A DNA stretch of 38,399 bases from Armatimonadota bacterium. Its GTDB lineage: Bacteria > Armatimonadota > Fimbriimonadia > Fimbriimonadales > GBS-DC. A model generated the notes under the pieces. That model was not told the origin of the DNA. It was given only the letters and a program-made list of their open reading frames with translations, and made no database searches. Within the stretch, counting starts at the first letter, position 1. Every line of letters begins with the position of its first letter. Below, in pieces: positions 8,565-16,589 of the stretch. Position numbers and translations under genes: made by a program. The DNA lies in the NCBI GenBank assembly GCA_023511915.1, contig JAIMAN010000021.1, positions 1-38,399 of the forward strand, read 5' to 3'.

Positions 8565-8882
8565 CTATCTGCTCGTGTCCTGCATCCACATCGCCCATGC
8601 GTCTACCTCTGCTTGCGCCTCTTCAAGGGTTTGCGGTCCAAGCCGAAGAGGAATCCCCTTTTCAAGAAACTCTCGCTGGAGCTGCAGACGGTGCATGCCT
8701 AAGAGTTCAGCCGCCTTGCCCAAATTGATGTGTCCCTCCAGGTAAGCGCCGACGACCATCGCCCATCGGAACGCCGCATCCTCTTGCATCGCCCGCTGGA
8801 GAACCGATTCCACCATATCGGGTCGCATTCGCGCTAACTTGTCGAACTGGGTATAGAGCCACGAGGGTACCGTCTCCGTCAT
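8565..8882 (-). CDS. UPF0175-family small protein (orphan antitoxin-like)
   Basis: A 105-residue protein. Its middle section, GHINLGKAAELLGMHR followed by EFLEKGIPL, is the small helix-turn-helix of UPF0175 proteins, which often sit beside PIN-type toxins. No toxin gene is adjacent, so it may be a solitary regulator or the remnant of a module. The ATG at 8882 has AAGGCG about 8 nt before it and a TAAAAT box further upstream. A GTG 33 nt upstream is an alternative start, but it would overlap that box. Confidence 0.65.
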   Translation of the reverse strand: MTETVPSWLYTQFDKLARMRPDMVESVLQRAMQEDAAFRWAMVVGAYLEGHINLGKAAELLGMHRLQLQREFLEKGIPLRLGPQTLEEAQAEVDAWAMWMQDTSR

Positions 8883-8935
8883 AACTGTCGCCTTGCCCGC
8901 CGCTATTTTACCCACTGCCTGCCCTCAAGCCGACT

Positions 8936-10828
8936 TCACTCCCCCACGAGGATATAGACCCGCTGCCAATCGTCTACGGCAAAGTAGAGTAGCCAGCCGC
9001 GTGGGGAACCCGGAGACGGCTCCGACAAACTGGAGAACGAATACCCCTGCTGCGTGGCTTCTTCCCCGTCTTTGGACGGCAAGGTAATTAGGGGCTTGTC
9101 CAGCCGTTGTACGGAGCGCCCGATACGGAAGTGGGGCGGCGGCGGGTCGCCGATGCGCGTTGTCATGGTGATGGTCTCGCCCTGACTGCCAATCCGAACC
9201 GAGAGGCTGCCATAGTTGTCCTCGTGGACATACCGTTTGATGAGCGGCGCGCCTACCAAGTCGGGCAGGGGGCTGCTGAACGCCTGCAGGAACAGCTCCC
9301 GCTGCTTGGGCGTCATCCGTTCGGGCAGGAGCCGCTCGCCGTCCAGCGCGGCTTGCCGCTGCTGAGGCGACAGCGACGCCCAAAACCGAAGCGCGGGCAG
9401 CGCGACCACGAGGTTCTCCAGCGGCGCGAGCGTCTCGTGGGAGGCAGGCTGCCCCGCGAGGCGTATCCAGCCTTCGGCGCGGGCAAGCTGCATCGGCGTC
9501 AGTTGCGTGGCAAACGCCGCCCACTCGTCGAGCGTAATCTCCTGCTTGGCGCGGAGCTTCTGCTCCAGCGGCTCAAGCAGGGGTTCGGGGATCTCGGACG
9601 GGCGCAGCAGCGGATACGCCCGATAGCGCGCCATGAGCGCATCGCCCTCCAAGCGCACCCAGAAGAACTGGCTGCGCGCCTGCTCGAAGTCCGTCTGCGG
9701 CGTGCGCTCCCGCTCATCGCCCAAGAGGAGGCGAATGCGGTAGGCGTCGGCGTACAAATCCAGCCCATGTTCGTGCGCGTAGCGAATCAGCGCGACCAGC
9801 GGGCTGCGCCGAATCGGCTCAGGGATGGTGAGCGTCGGGGCGCGCGTGGGGGTAGGCTTCAACGCGCGGAACGCCTCTGCATCGCTGTGCCACTCGCGCC
9901 AGACGGCGCTTTGGGGATGCCGAGCAATCACTTCTTCCGAGCGTACAAGTGTATGCATTATATCAAATATATTTATCAGTTCTGTCTTGCCATTCACAAA
10001 ACGCCGAATAGCGATGTATCTGAAACTTATATCGTTCCAATCTCCGCTGTCGGGCAGGTTCGTATCGAAGACGAGAGCACACCTCAAAACGACCCGCGTG
10101 GGGTCAACGAAGAATCGGACGGCTGCCTTCTGAATTGCCTCTTCGGGTACTGGGCGGCAGAATTCCACGACCTTCCGTCGCAGCGGCTGGGGCATCGGAA
10201 GCTCGCCGAATTTGGGGTGGCTGGAGAACGCGATTGGCTCGCCGTGCGCGAGTCGTTGGAGGACGCTGTCGGGCAGCGTCGCCAGCGCGTGCAAGCCCAG
10301 CGCAACAGGCGTCTCGTCAACTGCCCACTTGAGTAGGGCGTGCGCTTCGGGCGAGAGGCGGCTGTTGGGGTCGGCGGCGAGTTGCTCCAGCTGCTGGCGG
10401 GTGTAGCGGCGCAGGAGTTGTATGACCTCGCGGAGCGGCTTTTGGATGGCGTCGATGCGGGCTTGCTCGTAGGCGCGCAGCAAGCTCTGTTCGCGGGCGC
10501 GCTCAGACGCGGGCTGCACCAATCGGTAGCCCTTGCCGTCCGCGCTGGGCTGCCAACGGTAGCGCAGCGTCTGGGCAAGGCGCGTCAGAATCTCGTGCGC
10601 GGGTCGCTCGCGCGTCAGCACACAGACCTTATCGTCGGCAATCGCGCGGTCAGCGTACAGCGGGACGCCCGTCGCCTCTTGTACCGTGCGCAGCACCGCA
10701 CGCAGCGGCGCGAACGGCTTCTGAATCGCGAGCGTCTCCTGCAAACGCGAGTCGTCCTGCAGGCGCGCCTCCTGCGCCAGCAGACTGCCCCAGAACACGA
10801 CCCCACACAGCACCGCACAGATTCGCAT
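8936..10828 (-). CDS. Large secreted protein with STN-like start (paralogue of 1538-3541)
   Basis: A 630-residue protein with a signal peptide (MRICAVLCGVVFWGSLLAQ). The next 90 residues resemble a secretin/TonB short N-terminal domain: APLRAVLRTVQEATGVPLYA, then RPAHEILTRLAQTLRYRWQ and GKGYRLV. The body is helical and rich in charged residues, with a WAAFATQLT segment near 470. The C-terminus looks beta-rich and ends YILVGE. The plan repeats that of the 667-residue protein at 1538-3541. The ATG at 10828 is chosen because it starts the signal peptide and has TACAAT 6 nt upstream. Function is unknown; a periplasmic or envelope role is inferred. Confidence 0.75.
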   Translation of the reverse strand: MRICAVLCGVVFWGSLLAQEARLQDDSRLQETLAIQKPFAPLRAVLRTVQEATGVPLYADRAIADDKVCVLTRERPAHEILTRLAQTLRYRWQPSADGKGYRLVQPASERAREQSLLRAYEQARIDAIQKPLREVIQLLRRYTRQQLEQLAADPNSRLSPEAHALLKWAVDETPVALGLHALATLPDSVLQRLAHGEPIAFSSHPKFGELPMPQPLRRKVVEFCRPVPEEAIQKAAVRFFVDPTRVVLRCALVFDTNLPDSGDWNDISFRYIAIRRFVNGKTELINIFDIMHTLVRSEEVIARHPQSAVWREWHSDAEAFRALKPTPTRAPTLTIPEPIRRSPLVALIRYAHEHGLDLYADAYRIRLLLGDERERTPQTDFEQARSQFFWVRLEGDALMARYRAYPLLRPSEIPEPLLEPLEQKLRAKQEITLDEWAAFATQLTPMQLARAEGWIRLAGQPASHETLAPLENLVVALPALRFWASLSPQQRQAALDGERLLPERMTPKQRELFLQAFSSPLPDLVGAPLIKRYVHEDNYGSLSVRIGSQGETITMTTRIGDPPPPHFRIGRSVQRLDKPLITLPSKDGEEATQQGYSFSSLSEPSPGSPRGWLLYFAVDDWQRVYILVGE

Positions 10829-10834
10829 AGCGTA

Positions 10835-10840
10835 ATTGTA
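10835..10840 (-). promoter_or_regulatory. -10 box, leaderless-type, of the secreted paralogue gene
   Basis: TACAAT on the minus strand, 6 nt before the ATG at 10828, with no Shine-Dalgarno. Confidence 0.55.
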
Positions 10841-10909
10841 GACGATTCGCGTCGCGCACGGTTGCACGCGCCCACAGGAATCGCGTGTCCGACGCCGAAC
10901 CTACGCCCC

Positions 10910-11776
10910 GTGCGCGAACTGGTGCGGGAACTGTGGGCATATCGCGAGCTGCTGCGGACGCTGGTGATTCGCGAGCTGCGCGTGCGCTACAAAAACTCCG
11001 CGCTGGGCTTTTTTTGGTCGCTGCTGAACCCGCTGGCGACCGTGCTGGTGATGACCATCGTGTTCAAGTATGTGATGGGCATGCGCATCGCGAACTACTC
11101 GGCGTACATTCTGGCGGCGTACCTGCCGTGGACTTTTTTTCAGTTCGCGCTGTTAGATTCGAGCCAGACGATTCTGGTCTACATGCAGGTGATTCGCAAA
11201 ATCTACTTCCCGCGTGTGCTGTTGCCGTTGGCGGCGGTGCTGTCGAACTTCATTCACTTTCTGCTGGCGCTGGGCGTGCTGTTTGTGTACCTGTACGGGT
11301 ATGTCGGCACGCCGTTGCAGGTGGGGCTGCTGTGGCTGCCTGTGGCGATGCTGAGCCAGTTGCTGTGGGTGGTCGGGCTGGCGGCGATGATTGCCTGCTG
11401 GAATGTGTTCTACGAGGATGTGAAGTACCTGGTGAGCGTCGGGCTGCAGCTGCTGTTTTTCCTGACGCCCGTGATTTACTTCTCGGAGCAGCTGCGCTAC
11501 ACAACGCTGGTTCCCGAAGCGTATCGCGAGGGGCTATTCTGGGCGTATCATGTGTTGAACCCGATGGCGGCGTTGACGATGGCGTACCGCAAGGCGATTC
11601 TGCCGCCAATCACGATTGTGCAGGAGAACGCCGCGCTGGGTCAGGCGACGCAGTTCCCCGATATGCCCCTGCCTGTATGGCTGCTTGGGCTGAACCTGTT
11701 GCTGGGGTTGGGCGTTGCGCTGTTGGGGTTGAGCTACTTTAGGAAACGCGAGTGGGAGTTTGTGGAGCGACCATGA
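10910..11776 (+). CDS. ABC-2 type polysaccharide/teichoic-acid-like export permease
   Basis: About 288 residues with six hydrophobic segments. It begins with the amphipathic family signature ELWAYRELLRTLVIRELRVR and continues with SALGFFWSLLNPL, as in TagG/Wzm/RfbA permeases that export polysaccharides or lipid-linked sugars through the inner membrane. No matching ATPase gene is adjacent, so its partner must be encoded elsewhere. The start is uncertain: GTG at 10910 is preferred because the family sequence begins there; TTG at 10862 and GTG at 10922 are alternatives. Its TGA overlaps the dprA ATG as ATGA. Confidence 0.85.
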   Translation: MRELVRELWAYRELLRTLVIRELRVRYKNSALGFFWSLLNPLATVLVMTIVFKYVMGMRIANYSAYILAAYLPWTFFQFALLDSSQTILVYMQVIRKIYFPRVLLPLAAVLSNFIHFLLALGVLFVYLYGYVGTPLQVGLLWLPVAMLSQLLWVVGLAAMIACWNVFYEDVKYLVSVGLQLLFFLTPVIYFSEQLRYTTLVPEAYREGLFWAYHVLNPMAALTMAYRKAILPPITIVQENAALGQATQFPDMPLPVWLLGLNLLLGLGVALLGLSYFRKREWEFVERP

Positions 11777-12855
11777 GCCGAGAGGAGCTGTGCGCGTGGC
11801 TGAAGTTGCTGCGCTTGGACTTTTCGCCGAGCAAGGTACGCGCGTTGCTGGAGCGGTTCGGCGACGCGGAGGGCGTGTTGCGTGCGCCTGCGGGCGCGCT
11901 GCGCGAGGTCGCGGGCATGCGCGAGGCGGATGTCGTCGCGATTGAACGCGTGGCGCATGAGCCGCTGGAGGTTCCCGCGCCATTGCAATCGGGCGAGGCG
12001 CGACTGGTGCTGGAGAGCGACCCCGACTTCCCGCGCCCGCTGGTGGGGCTGCCCGACATCCCGCCCGCGCTGCTGGTGTGGGGCGCGTTACAGGAGCGCG
12101 ACCGCTTCGCCGTCGGCGTGGTGGGTACGCGTCAGCCGAGCGCATACGGGCGCATGGTCGCCGAGCGGTTCACGCGCGACCTATGCGAGGCGGGGCTGAC
12201 GATTGTTAGCGGGGGCGCGCTGGGCATCGACACGGTTGCGCACCGCACTGCGCTGGAAGCGGGCGGGCGCACCGTCACGATTTTGGGCAGCGGCTTGGGC
12301 AGCCCGTACCCCGCCGAGAACCGCGCGCTGTTCCGACGCATCGCCGAATCGGGCGGCGCGGTCGTGTCGCAATACGCTTGGGACGCGACGCCCGACCAGT
12401 GGCGGTTTCCTGTGCGCAATCGGTTGATTGCCGCGTGGGGGCTGGGCGTGCTGGTGGTGGAAGCCCCTGCGCAGAGCGGCGCGCTAATCACCGCCCGCCT
12501 CGCCGCTGAGTACGGACGCGAGGTGTTCGCCGTGCCTGGCAGCATCGACAACCCCAAAAGCAAGGGCTGCCACGCGCTGATTAAAGACGGCGCGGCGCTG
12601 GCGGAATCGGCGGAAGACATCCTAAGCACCCTGAAAATCGTCGCCGAGCCGCGCGAGCGCACCGAGAGCCTGCCCCTGCTGACCGAAGTGCAGGAACGGC
12701 TGCTGGGGGCGTTGGACTTGGAGCCGCGCCATGTGGACGCGCTGGCGCGGCAGGTGGGGCTGGCGGTGCATGTGGCGCAGGCGGAGCTGACGATGCTGGA
12801 GATGCAGGGGCTGGCGCGACGGATGCCGGGCGGGGCGTTCGTGCGCGTGCTTTAG
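11773..12855 (+). CDS. dprA: DNA-processing protein DprA
   Basis: A 360-residue protein with a helical N-terminus, a Rossmann-like DprA/Smf core and a C-terminal winged-helix region (about 300-360). Core marks are VGTRQPSAYG, SGGALGIDTVAH, VTILGSGLGSPYPAEN, FPVRNRLIAA and SGALITARLAAEYGREVFA. DprA loads RecA on incoming single-stranded DNA during natural transformation. The start at 11773 is fixed by the ATGA overlap with the permease gene. Its stop overlaps the convergent stop of the gene at 12852-13265. Confidence 0.96.
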   Translation: MSREELCAWLKLLRLDFSPSKVRALLERFGDAEGVLRAPAGALREVAGMREADVVAIERVAHEPLEVPAPLQSGEARLVLESDPDFPRPLVGLPDIPPALLVWGALQERDRFAVGVVGTRQPSAYGRMVAERFTRDLCEAGLTIVSGGALGIDTVAHRTALEAGGRTVTILGSGLGSPYPAENRALFRRIAESGGAVVSQYAWDATPDQWRFPVRNRLIAAWGLGVLVVEAPAQSGALITARLAAEYGREVFAVPGSIDNPKSKGCHALIKDGAALAESAEDILSTLKIVAEPRERTESLPLLTEVQERLLGALDLEPRHVDALARQVGLAVHVAQAELTMLEMQGLARRMPGGAFVRVL

Positions 12856-13265
12856 CGACGACTGCCCACCCGCCGCGTCTCGCTGCGGTACACCTCCGCC
12901 AGCCCGTGAAACGGATTGTTGCGCCACGCCTGCTTGAGCTTGATCAGCGCGAACTTGAGCGTCTTCGCCGTCGCCTGCTTGGTGACGCCCAGCTGCTTGC
13001 CAATCTCCTGCAGCGTCCAGCCGTTGAGGTACTGCTCGCACACATAGCGTTGGCGCGGGGTCAGGTTCGCCCGCTCCAGCACGGTTTGAATCTCCACGCG
13101 CTCCAAGTAGGCAATCGCCCGCCGTTGGGGGTCCACAAGGTCGTGCAGCTGCGTTTGCAGTTTGCGGTGGCGACGCAGCTTGCGCTCGAACGAATCTTCG
13201 CGTGTGAAGGGATACTCTCCGTTGCGCTCCGACGCAATCCAGAACTCCGTCTCTTGGGCTTGCAT
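12852..13265 (-). CDS. Sigma-70 region-4-like helix-turn-helix protein
   Basis: A 137-residue protein. Residues about 65-118 (LTPRQRYVCEQYLNGWTLQE, then IGKQLGVTKQATAKTL) form a sigma-70 region 4 / LuxR-like helix-turn-helix. The N-terminal half is helical and charged, without a recognisable sigma region 2. It is therefore a small DNA-binding regulator or a minimal sigma-like protein. A clear GGAGG lies 7 nt before the ATG, and a perfect palindrome (13295-13312) is about 30 nt upstream, which suggests autoregulation. The stop overlaps the dprA stop on the other strand. Confidence 0.7.
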   Translation of the reverse strand: MQAQETEFWIASERNGEYPFTREDSFERKLRRHRKLQTQLHDLVDPQRRAIAYLERVEIQTVLERANLTPRQRYVCEQYLNGWTLQEIGKQLGVTKQATAKTLKFALIKLKQAWRNNPFHGLAEVYRSETRRVGSRR

Positions 13266-13294
13266 GACAACGCCTCCACCCTTTAGGATGGGTT

Positions 13295-13312
13295 GGTATA
13301 CATTTGTATACC
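13295..13312. promoter_or_regulatory. 18-bp palindrome, probable operator
   Basis: GGTATACA-TT-TGTATACC: perfect 8-bp arms around a 2-nt centre. It lies between the sigma-like gene (minus strand) and the methyltransferase remnants (plus strand), and contains TATAC -10-like cores on both strands. It is a good candidate binding site for a dimeric regulator. Confidence 0.5.
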
Positions 13313-13369
13313 TTGCGGGATGGGGTGGGAGTCAAGGGGGTACAATTTACAGCCGATGCGGAGACTACC

Positions 13370-13549
13370 ATGGTCTATTTCGTTGGCACTGGCGCCACTG
13401 CTGTTGTTTCCCAACGACTTGGGCGACAGTGGATTGGTATTGAGAAAAACCCCATCTACTATGAAGCTGCTTGCAATCGCTTGCAGAATTCCCAGATTGT
13501 CCTAATCATGGAGCGCCAGTATGCCTATCATTCAACTCATTCACGGTGA
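13370..13549 (+). pseudogene. DNA methyltransferase C-terminal remnant A
   Basis: The frame encodes FVGTGATAVVSQRLGRQW followed by IGIEKNPIYYEAACNRLQ. This is the SAM-binding motif I and following helix of N4/N6 DNA methyltransferases, where DPFVGTGTT is usual; the leading Asp-Pro is replaced. Nothing upstream encodes the DPPY catalytic part, and the frame drifts into unrelated residues after about 40 codons. A second, similar remnant follows. GC content is visibly lower than in the flanks, which suggests an acquired and decaying restriction-modification fragment. Confidence 0.6.
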
Positions 13550-13901
13550 GAAGCGGTATTACTTCGACTACGATATGGCAAAGCGTCTGAATGGGGGCAA
13601 GCAGATGCGCAATCTGTGGGTCATCCCCGCTGAGAAGCACCGCACGGAGCATCCCGCCGAGAAGCCCGAAACGCTCCTCACGCGCATTCTGCTGCTTGCC
13701 ACTCGAGAAGGCGACACGGTGTTGGACCCGTTCATGGGGTCGGGCACGACAGGCGTTGTGGCGAAGCGCCTAAAACGCAACTTTGTCGGCATCGAGATTG
13801 ACGCTCACTACTACGCGATTGCTAAGGCGCGAATTGAGGGTGAATGCGGCGATTATCCCGCCGTCAATCTGTTCGCAGGGGAACTACCGTTCGGGGAGTA
13901 G
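13521..13901 (+). pseudogene. DNA methyltransferase C-terminal remnant B
   Basis: 126 codons that match the C-terminal half of a beta-class DNA methyltransferase: KRYYFDYDMAKRLNGGKQMR, then HPAEKPETLLTRILL, DTVLDPFMGSGTTGVVAKRL and NFVGIEIDAHYYAIAKARI. The catalytic (D/N)PP(Y/F) motif is absent, so it cannot methylate by itself. It could still be translated from the ATG at 13521 (a GGAG lies nearby). No restriction endonuclease gene is adjacent. Confidence 0.65.
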
Positions 13902-13916
13902 ACGCTCAACTTCCGT

Positions 13917-14900
13917 TTACGCCCCCAGCGCGAACTCGCGAATGGTCAGCAGCACTTCGGGGCTGATGTCGGTGGGCACGGAGCAGCCCGGCGCAAGGAT
14001 AAACCCGCGCCTGCCGACGCTATCGCGCGCGTCTAACGCCTGCTGGAACACCCGCTCGCGACACATCTTCGGCAGCTCGAGTTCGTTCAGCCCGCCCATC
14101 ACACAGCGGTCAAACAGCCGCTTGCCCTCCGCGAGGCTCAGCGTCGTGCTGCGGTCGCTCCAGCACACAATCGCGGCGGGCACATCCGCCAGCAGGTCGG
14201 CGTACAACTCGCCGTAGCCGTGCAGGTGCAGCACATTGAACCGCCCGTCGGCGACCGACTCCAGCAAGGCGCGATCCAGCGGCGCAAAGTATTCCACATA
14301 GACCGCACGCGGCGCAGCGTCCGCGCCAATCCCGTTCACAGCGTAGTAGATCCCGTCGCAGACGGTCAGCGCGTAGCGGGCGTACACCTGCAGGTTCGCC
14401 TGAATCGTGCGCAGCCCCTCCTGCACGGCGTCGGGCGCCAGCGCGAGATGCTCCAGCAGTTTGCCCTCGCAGAGTTTGTTCGCATAGTAGAAGGTGTTGA
14501 AGACGGTCTCGATAATCGGCACATCGTCGGGAACCATCGCGCGCAGGCGGCGCAGCATTTCGATCTGTGCGCCGAAGTGCCCGCGATCAGGCTCCAGCGG
14601 GGTGAGTTTCGCCCAGTCGTCGGCAGTGCGCACGAACGGCAGCCCTTCGGGCGTCTCGTAGGGGATGTCGTGCATCACCTTCAGCAGGTCGGGCTGGTAG
14701 CGTCGCCAGAACTCGTAGGTCGCGCGGCTCATGCCGTCGATATACTGTTGCAGGACGGCGTCGCTGGCGGGGGCGCGGTACTCGGCGTGCAACGCCTGCG
14801 GGAACCACGCCTCCGTGCGGAAGTGGTACCAAAAACAATACGGCAATCGGTCTACCTCGCCGCCGACGATTGCCTGCTCGATGCGCTCGCGCGAGTTCAT
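13917..14900 (-). CDS. Uroporphyrinogen decarboxylase-family protein
   Basis: A 327-residue TIM-barrel protein of the URO-D superfamily. It opens with MNSRERIEQAIVGGEVDRLP, the usual first helix of the family, and contains FNVLHLHGYGELYADLLADV near 225-245 and FILAPGCSVPTDISPEVL near the C-terminus. The superfamily includes HemE, methyltransferases acting on corrinoid proteins, and many uncharacterised members. The HemE N-terminal RxPVWxMRQAG block is not seen, so a role in haem synthesis is unlikely. The ATG at 14900 is selected because TACAAT lies 9 nt upstream and the family start matches; ATG at 14909 is possible. Confidence 0.85.
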   Translation of the reverse strand: MNSRERIEQAIVGGEVDRLPYCFWYHFRTEAWFPQALHAEYRAPASDAVLQQYIDGMSRATYEFWRRYQPDLLKVMHDIPYETPEGLPFVRTADDWAKLTPLEPDRGHFGAQIEMLRRLRAMVPDDVPIIETVFNTFYYANKLCEGKLLEHLALAPDAVQEGLRTIQANLQVYARYALTVCDGIYYAVNGIGADAAPRAVYVEYFAPLDRALLESVADGRFNVLHLHGYGELYADLLADVPAAIVCWSDRSTTLSLAEGKRLFDRCVMGGLNELELPKMCRERVFQQALDARDSVGRRGFILAPGCSVPTDISPEVLLTIREFALGA

Positions 14901-14909
14901 CCCATGCAT

Positions 14910-14915
14910 ATTGTA
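14910..14915 (-). promoter_or_regulatory. -10 box, leaderless-type, of the URO-D-family gene
   Basis: TACAAT on the minus strand, 9 nt before the ATG at 14900, with no Shine-Dalgarno. Confidence 0.5.
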
Positions 14916-14933
14916 CCACAGGCGCAAGGTTTT

Positions 14934-16328
14934 TCACACCGACGGCTCCTGAACCTGTCGCAGGTACGCTTCTGCCAGGCGCAGGGCGTGTTCGGTGTCG
15001 TCGGGATGCAGCGCGCCTTCAATCACCTGCTCTTCCAGGTAGCGTTTCAGTTGCCCCACCAGCGGGCTGGGTTTCAGTCCGAAGTGCTGCATCAACTGCT
15101 CGCCTGTGAGGGGGCTGCACCAGCGCGTGGGGGGCTGTGCCGCCTGCACCTTCGCAATCCGCTCGCGCAGCGCGGCGATGTCGGCGTGTACCACATCGTG
15201 CCGTTGCGCCTTGATGTCCGCCTCTACCAGGCGCAGCAGCGGCTCCAGCAGGTCGCCCGCATCGCGAATCAGCCGTCGCACCGCCGCGTCGCGCCACTGC
15301 GGGGTGTAAAAGCCCGGGCGCATGTGCAGGCGCACCAGCGTCGTGATGCGCTCGATGCTCTCGTTCGAGTAGCGCAGACTCCGTAGCCACGCGCGGGCGA
15401 TTTGTGCGCCGACACGGTCGTGTTCGTAGAAGTGAATTGCGCCGTCCTCGCCGACCGTCTTGGTCGTGGGCTTGCCGACATCGTGCAGCAGCGCCGCCAA
15501 GCGCACCTCCCAAGCGGGCATCGTTAGCCCCGAAGGGTCAACATACTCCACCGTCTTCAGGCTGTGTTCCCACACATCGTAGAGGTGGTAGTCGTTCTGC
15601 GTGCAACCGACCATCGGTAGCAGTGGCTCGGCGAACTGCGCCAGTAGCCCCATCTCCAGCAGCATCTGCAGCCCCGCTGCCGCTTGGGGCGAGTCCATCA
15701 GGCGCGTGAACTCGGTCTGGATGCGCTCGACGCTCACGATTTTGAGGCGGTCGGCTTGCTCGCGGATCGCTTGCGCGGCGGCGGGGTCTATGGTGAAGCC
15801 GAGTTGCACGGCGAATCGCACGGCGCGCAGCATGCGCAGCGGGTCTTCGTAAAAGGTCTCGTGCGGGTCGCGCGGGGTGCGCAAGAGTTTCGCCTGCAGG
15901 TCGCGCAGTCCCGTGCCCAGCAGGTCGACGATTTCGCCTGTGTGCAGGTTCTCCAGCAGCGTGTTGACCGTGAAGTCGCGGCGCAGGGCGTCCTCGTAGA
16001 GGGTTGCGGGCTTCACTGTAGCGGGCTTGCGGCTGGCATCATGATACGACTCGGCGCGGGCGGTCACCAGCTCCACCATGAGCCCGCCGACATGCACCAT
16101 CGCCGTGCCGAAGCGCGGGTAGGTCACGGGCGGGTGGTCGGCGACGCCCCGTTCGTGAAGGAACCGCGCGAGTTCGAGCGCGTCGCCTTCCAGCACGAGG
16201 TCGACATCGCTGGGCAGGGGGCGTCCCAGCAGCTTGTCGCGCACATAGCCCCCCACAAGGTACACCTTGCCCTCGTAGGGCGTGCCTGAGAGTCCATTCC
16301 GTAAACGCTCCAACGCGCGATCGAGCAT
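14934..16328 (-). CDS. cca: CCA-adding tRNA nucleotidyltransferase / poly(A) polymerase family, with HD domain
   Basis: A 464-residue class II nucleotidyltransferase. The head has LVGGYVRDKLLGRPLPSDVD with D41 and D43, followed by the DALRRDFTVN block near 113-122 and the DPLRMLRAVRFAVQLGF neck near 161-177. An HD domain follows, with HSLKTVEYV and LLHDVGKPTTK. Such enzymes build or repair the CCA end of tRNAs; some bacterial relatives instead add poly(A), and sequence alone does not decide. The ATG at 16328 lies 1 nt after the stop of a possible small upstream frame. TACAGT lies 15 nt and TAGAAT 21 nt upstream. Confidence 0.92.
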   Translation of the reverse strand: MLDRALERLRNGLSGTPYEGKVYLVGGYVRDKLLGRPLPSDVDLVLEGDALELARFLHERGVADHPPVTYPRFGTAMVHVGGLMVELVTARAESYHDASRKPATVKPATLYEDALRRDFTVNTLLENLHTGEIVDLLGTGLRDLQAKLLRTPRDPHETFYEDPLRMLRAVRFAVQLGFTIDPAAAQAIREQADRLKIVSVERIQTEFTRLMDSPQAAAGLQMLLEMGLLAQFAEPLLPMVGCTQNDYHLYDVWEHSLKTVEYVDPSGLTMPAWEVRLAALLHDVGKPTTKTVGEDGAIHFYEHDRVGAQIARAWLRSLRYSNESIERITTLVRLHMRPGFYTPQWRDAAVRRLIRDAGDLLEPLLRLVEADIKAQRHDVVHADIAALRERIAKVQAAQPPTRWCSPLTGEQLMQHFGLKPSPLVGQLKRYLEEQVIEGALHPDDTEHALRLAEAYLRQVQEPSV

Positions 16329-16329
16329 A

Positions 16330-16525
16330 TCATTGTTGCCGATACTGTAATTCTACCTCAAGTAGGGCTATCCAGTCCATGTATTGTTTGCCGATATTGT
16401 TGCCTGCCTTGACGCGCTGGCGCACCAAATCGCGATGCGCCATAAAACGCTCATAGAAGTACCGACTCCACAATCGAGTCGACGAACGGTATCGACGCTT
16501 GCTGTGTGGCGGATTGCGCTCCCAT
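16330..16525 (-). pseudogene. Possible small gene upstream of cca, split by a frameshift
   Basis: Two overlapping frames look protein-like. The first starts at ATG 16525, 7 nt after a TATAGT box, and encodes 24 residues ending IPFVDSIVESVLL. The second continues from about 16460 to a TGA at 16330-16332 and encodes ...YERFMAHRDLVRQRV... to ...IALLEVELQYRQQ. A single-base shift near 16455 would join them into about 65 residues. The joined frame ends 1 nt before the cca start. No family was recognised, and chance cannot be excluded. A 38-codon frame with its own ATG at 16443 is an alternative reading. Confidence 0.3.
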
Positions 16526-16589
16526 CGGCATAACTATACCTTACGCCTGCTTGGCGCTGATGTGGAGCTGGGAGCAACCCTGATCCCCC

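Noticed and set aside
13356-13505. A 49-codon leaderless frame starting 9 nt after TACAAT, with signal-peptide-like start
   Set aside because: It overlaps the methyltransferase remnant in another frame. The hydrophobic look comes from the shifted reading of that remnant.
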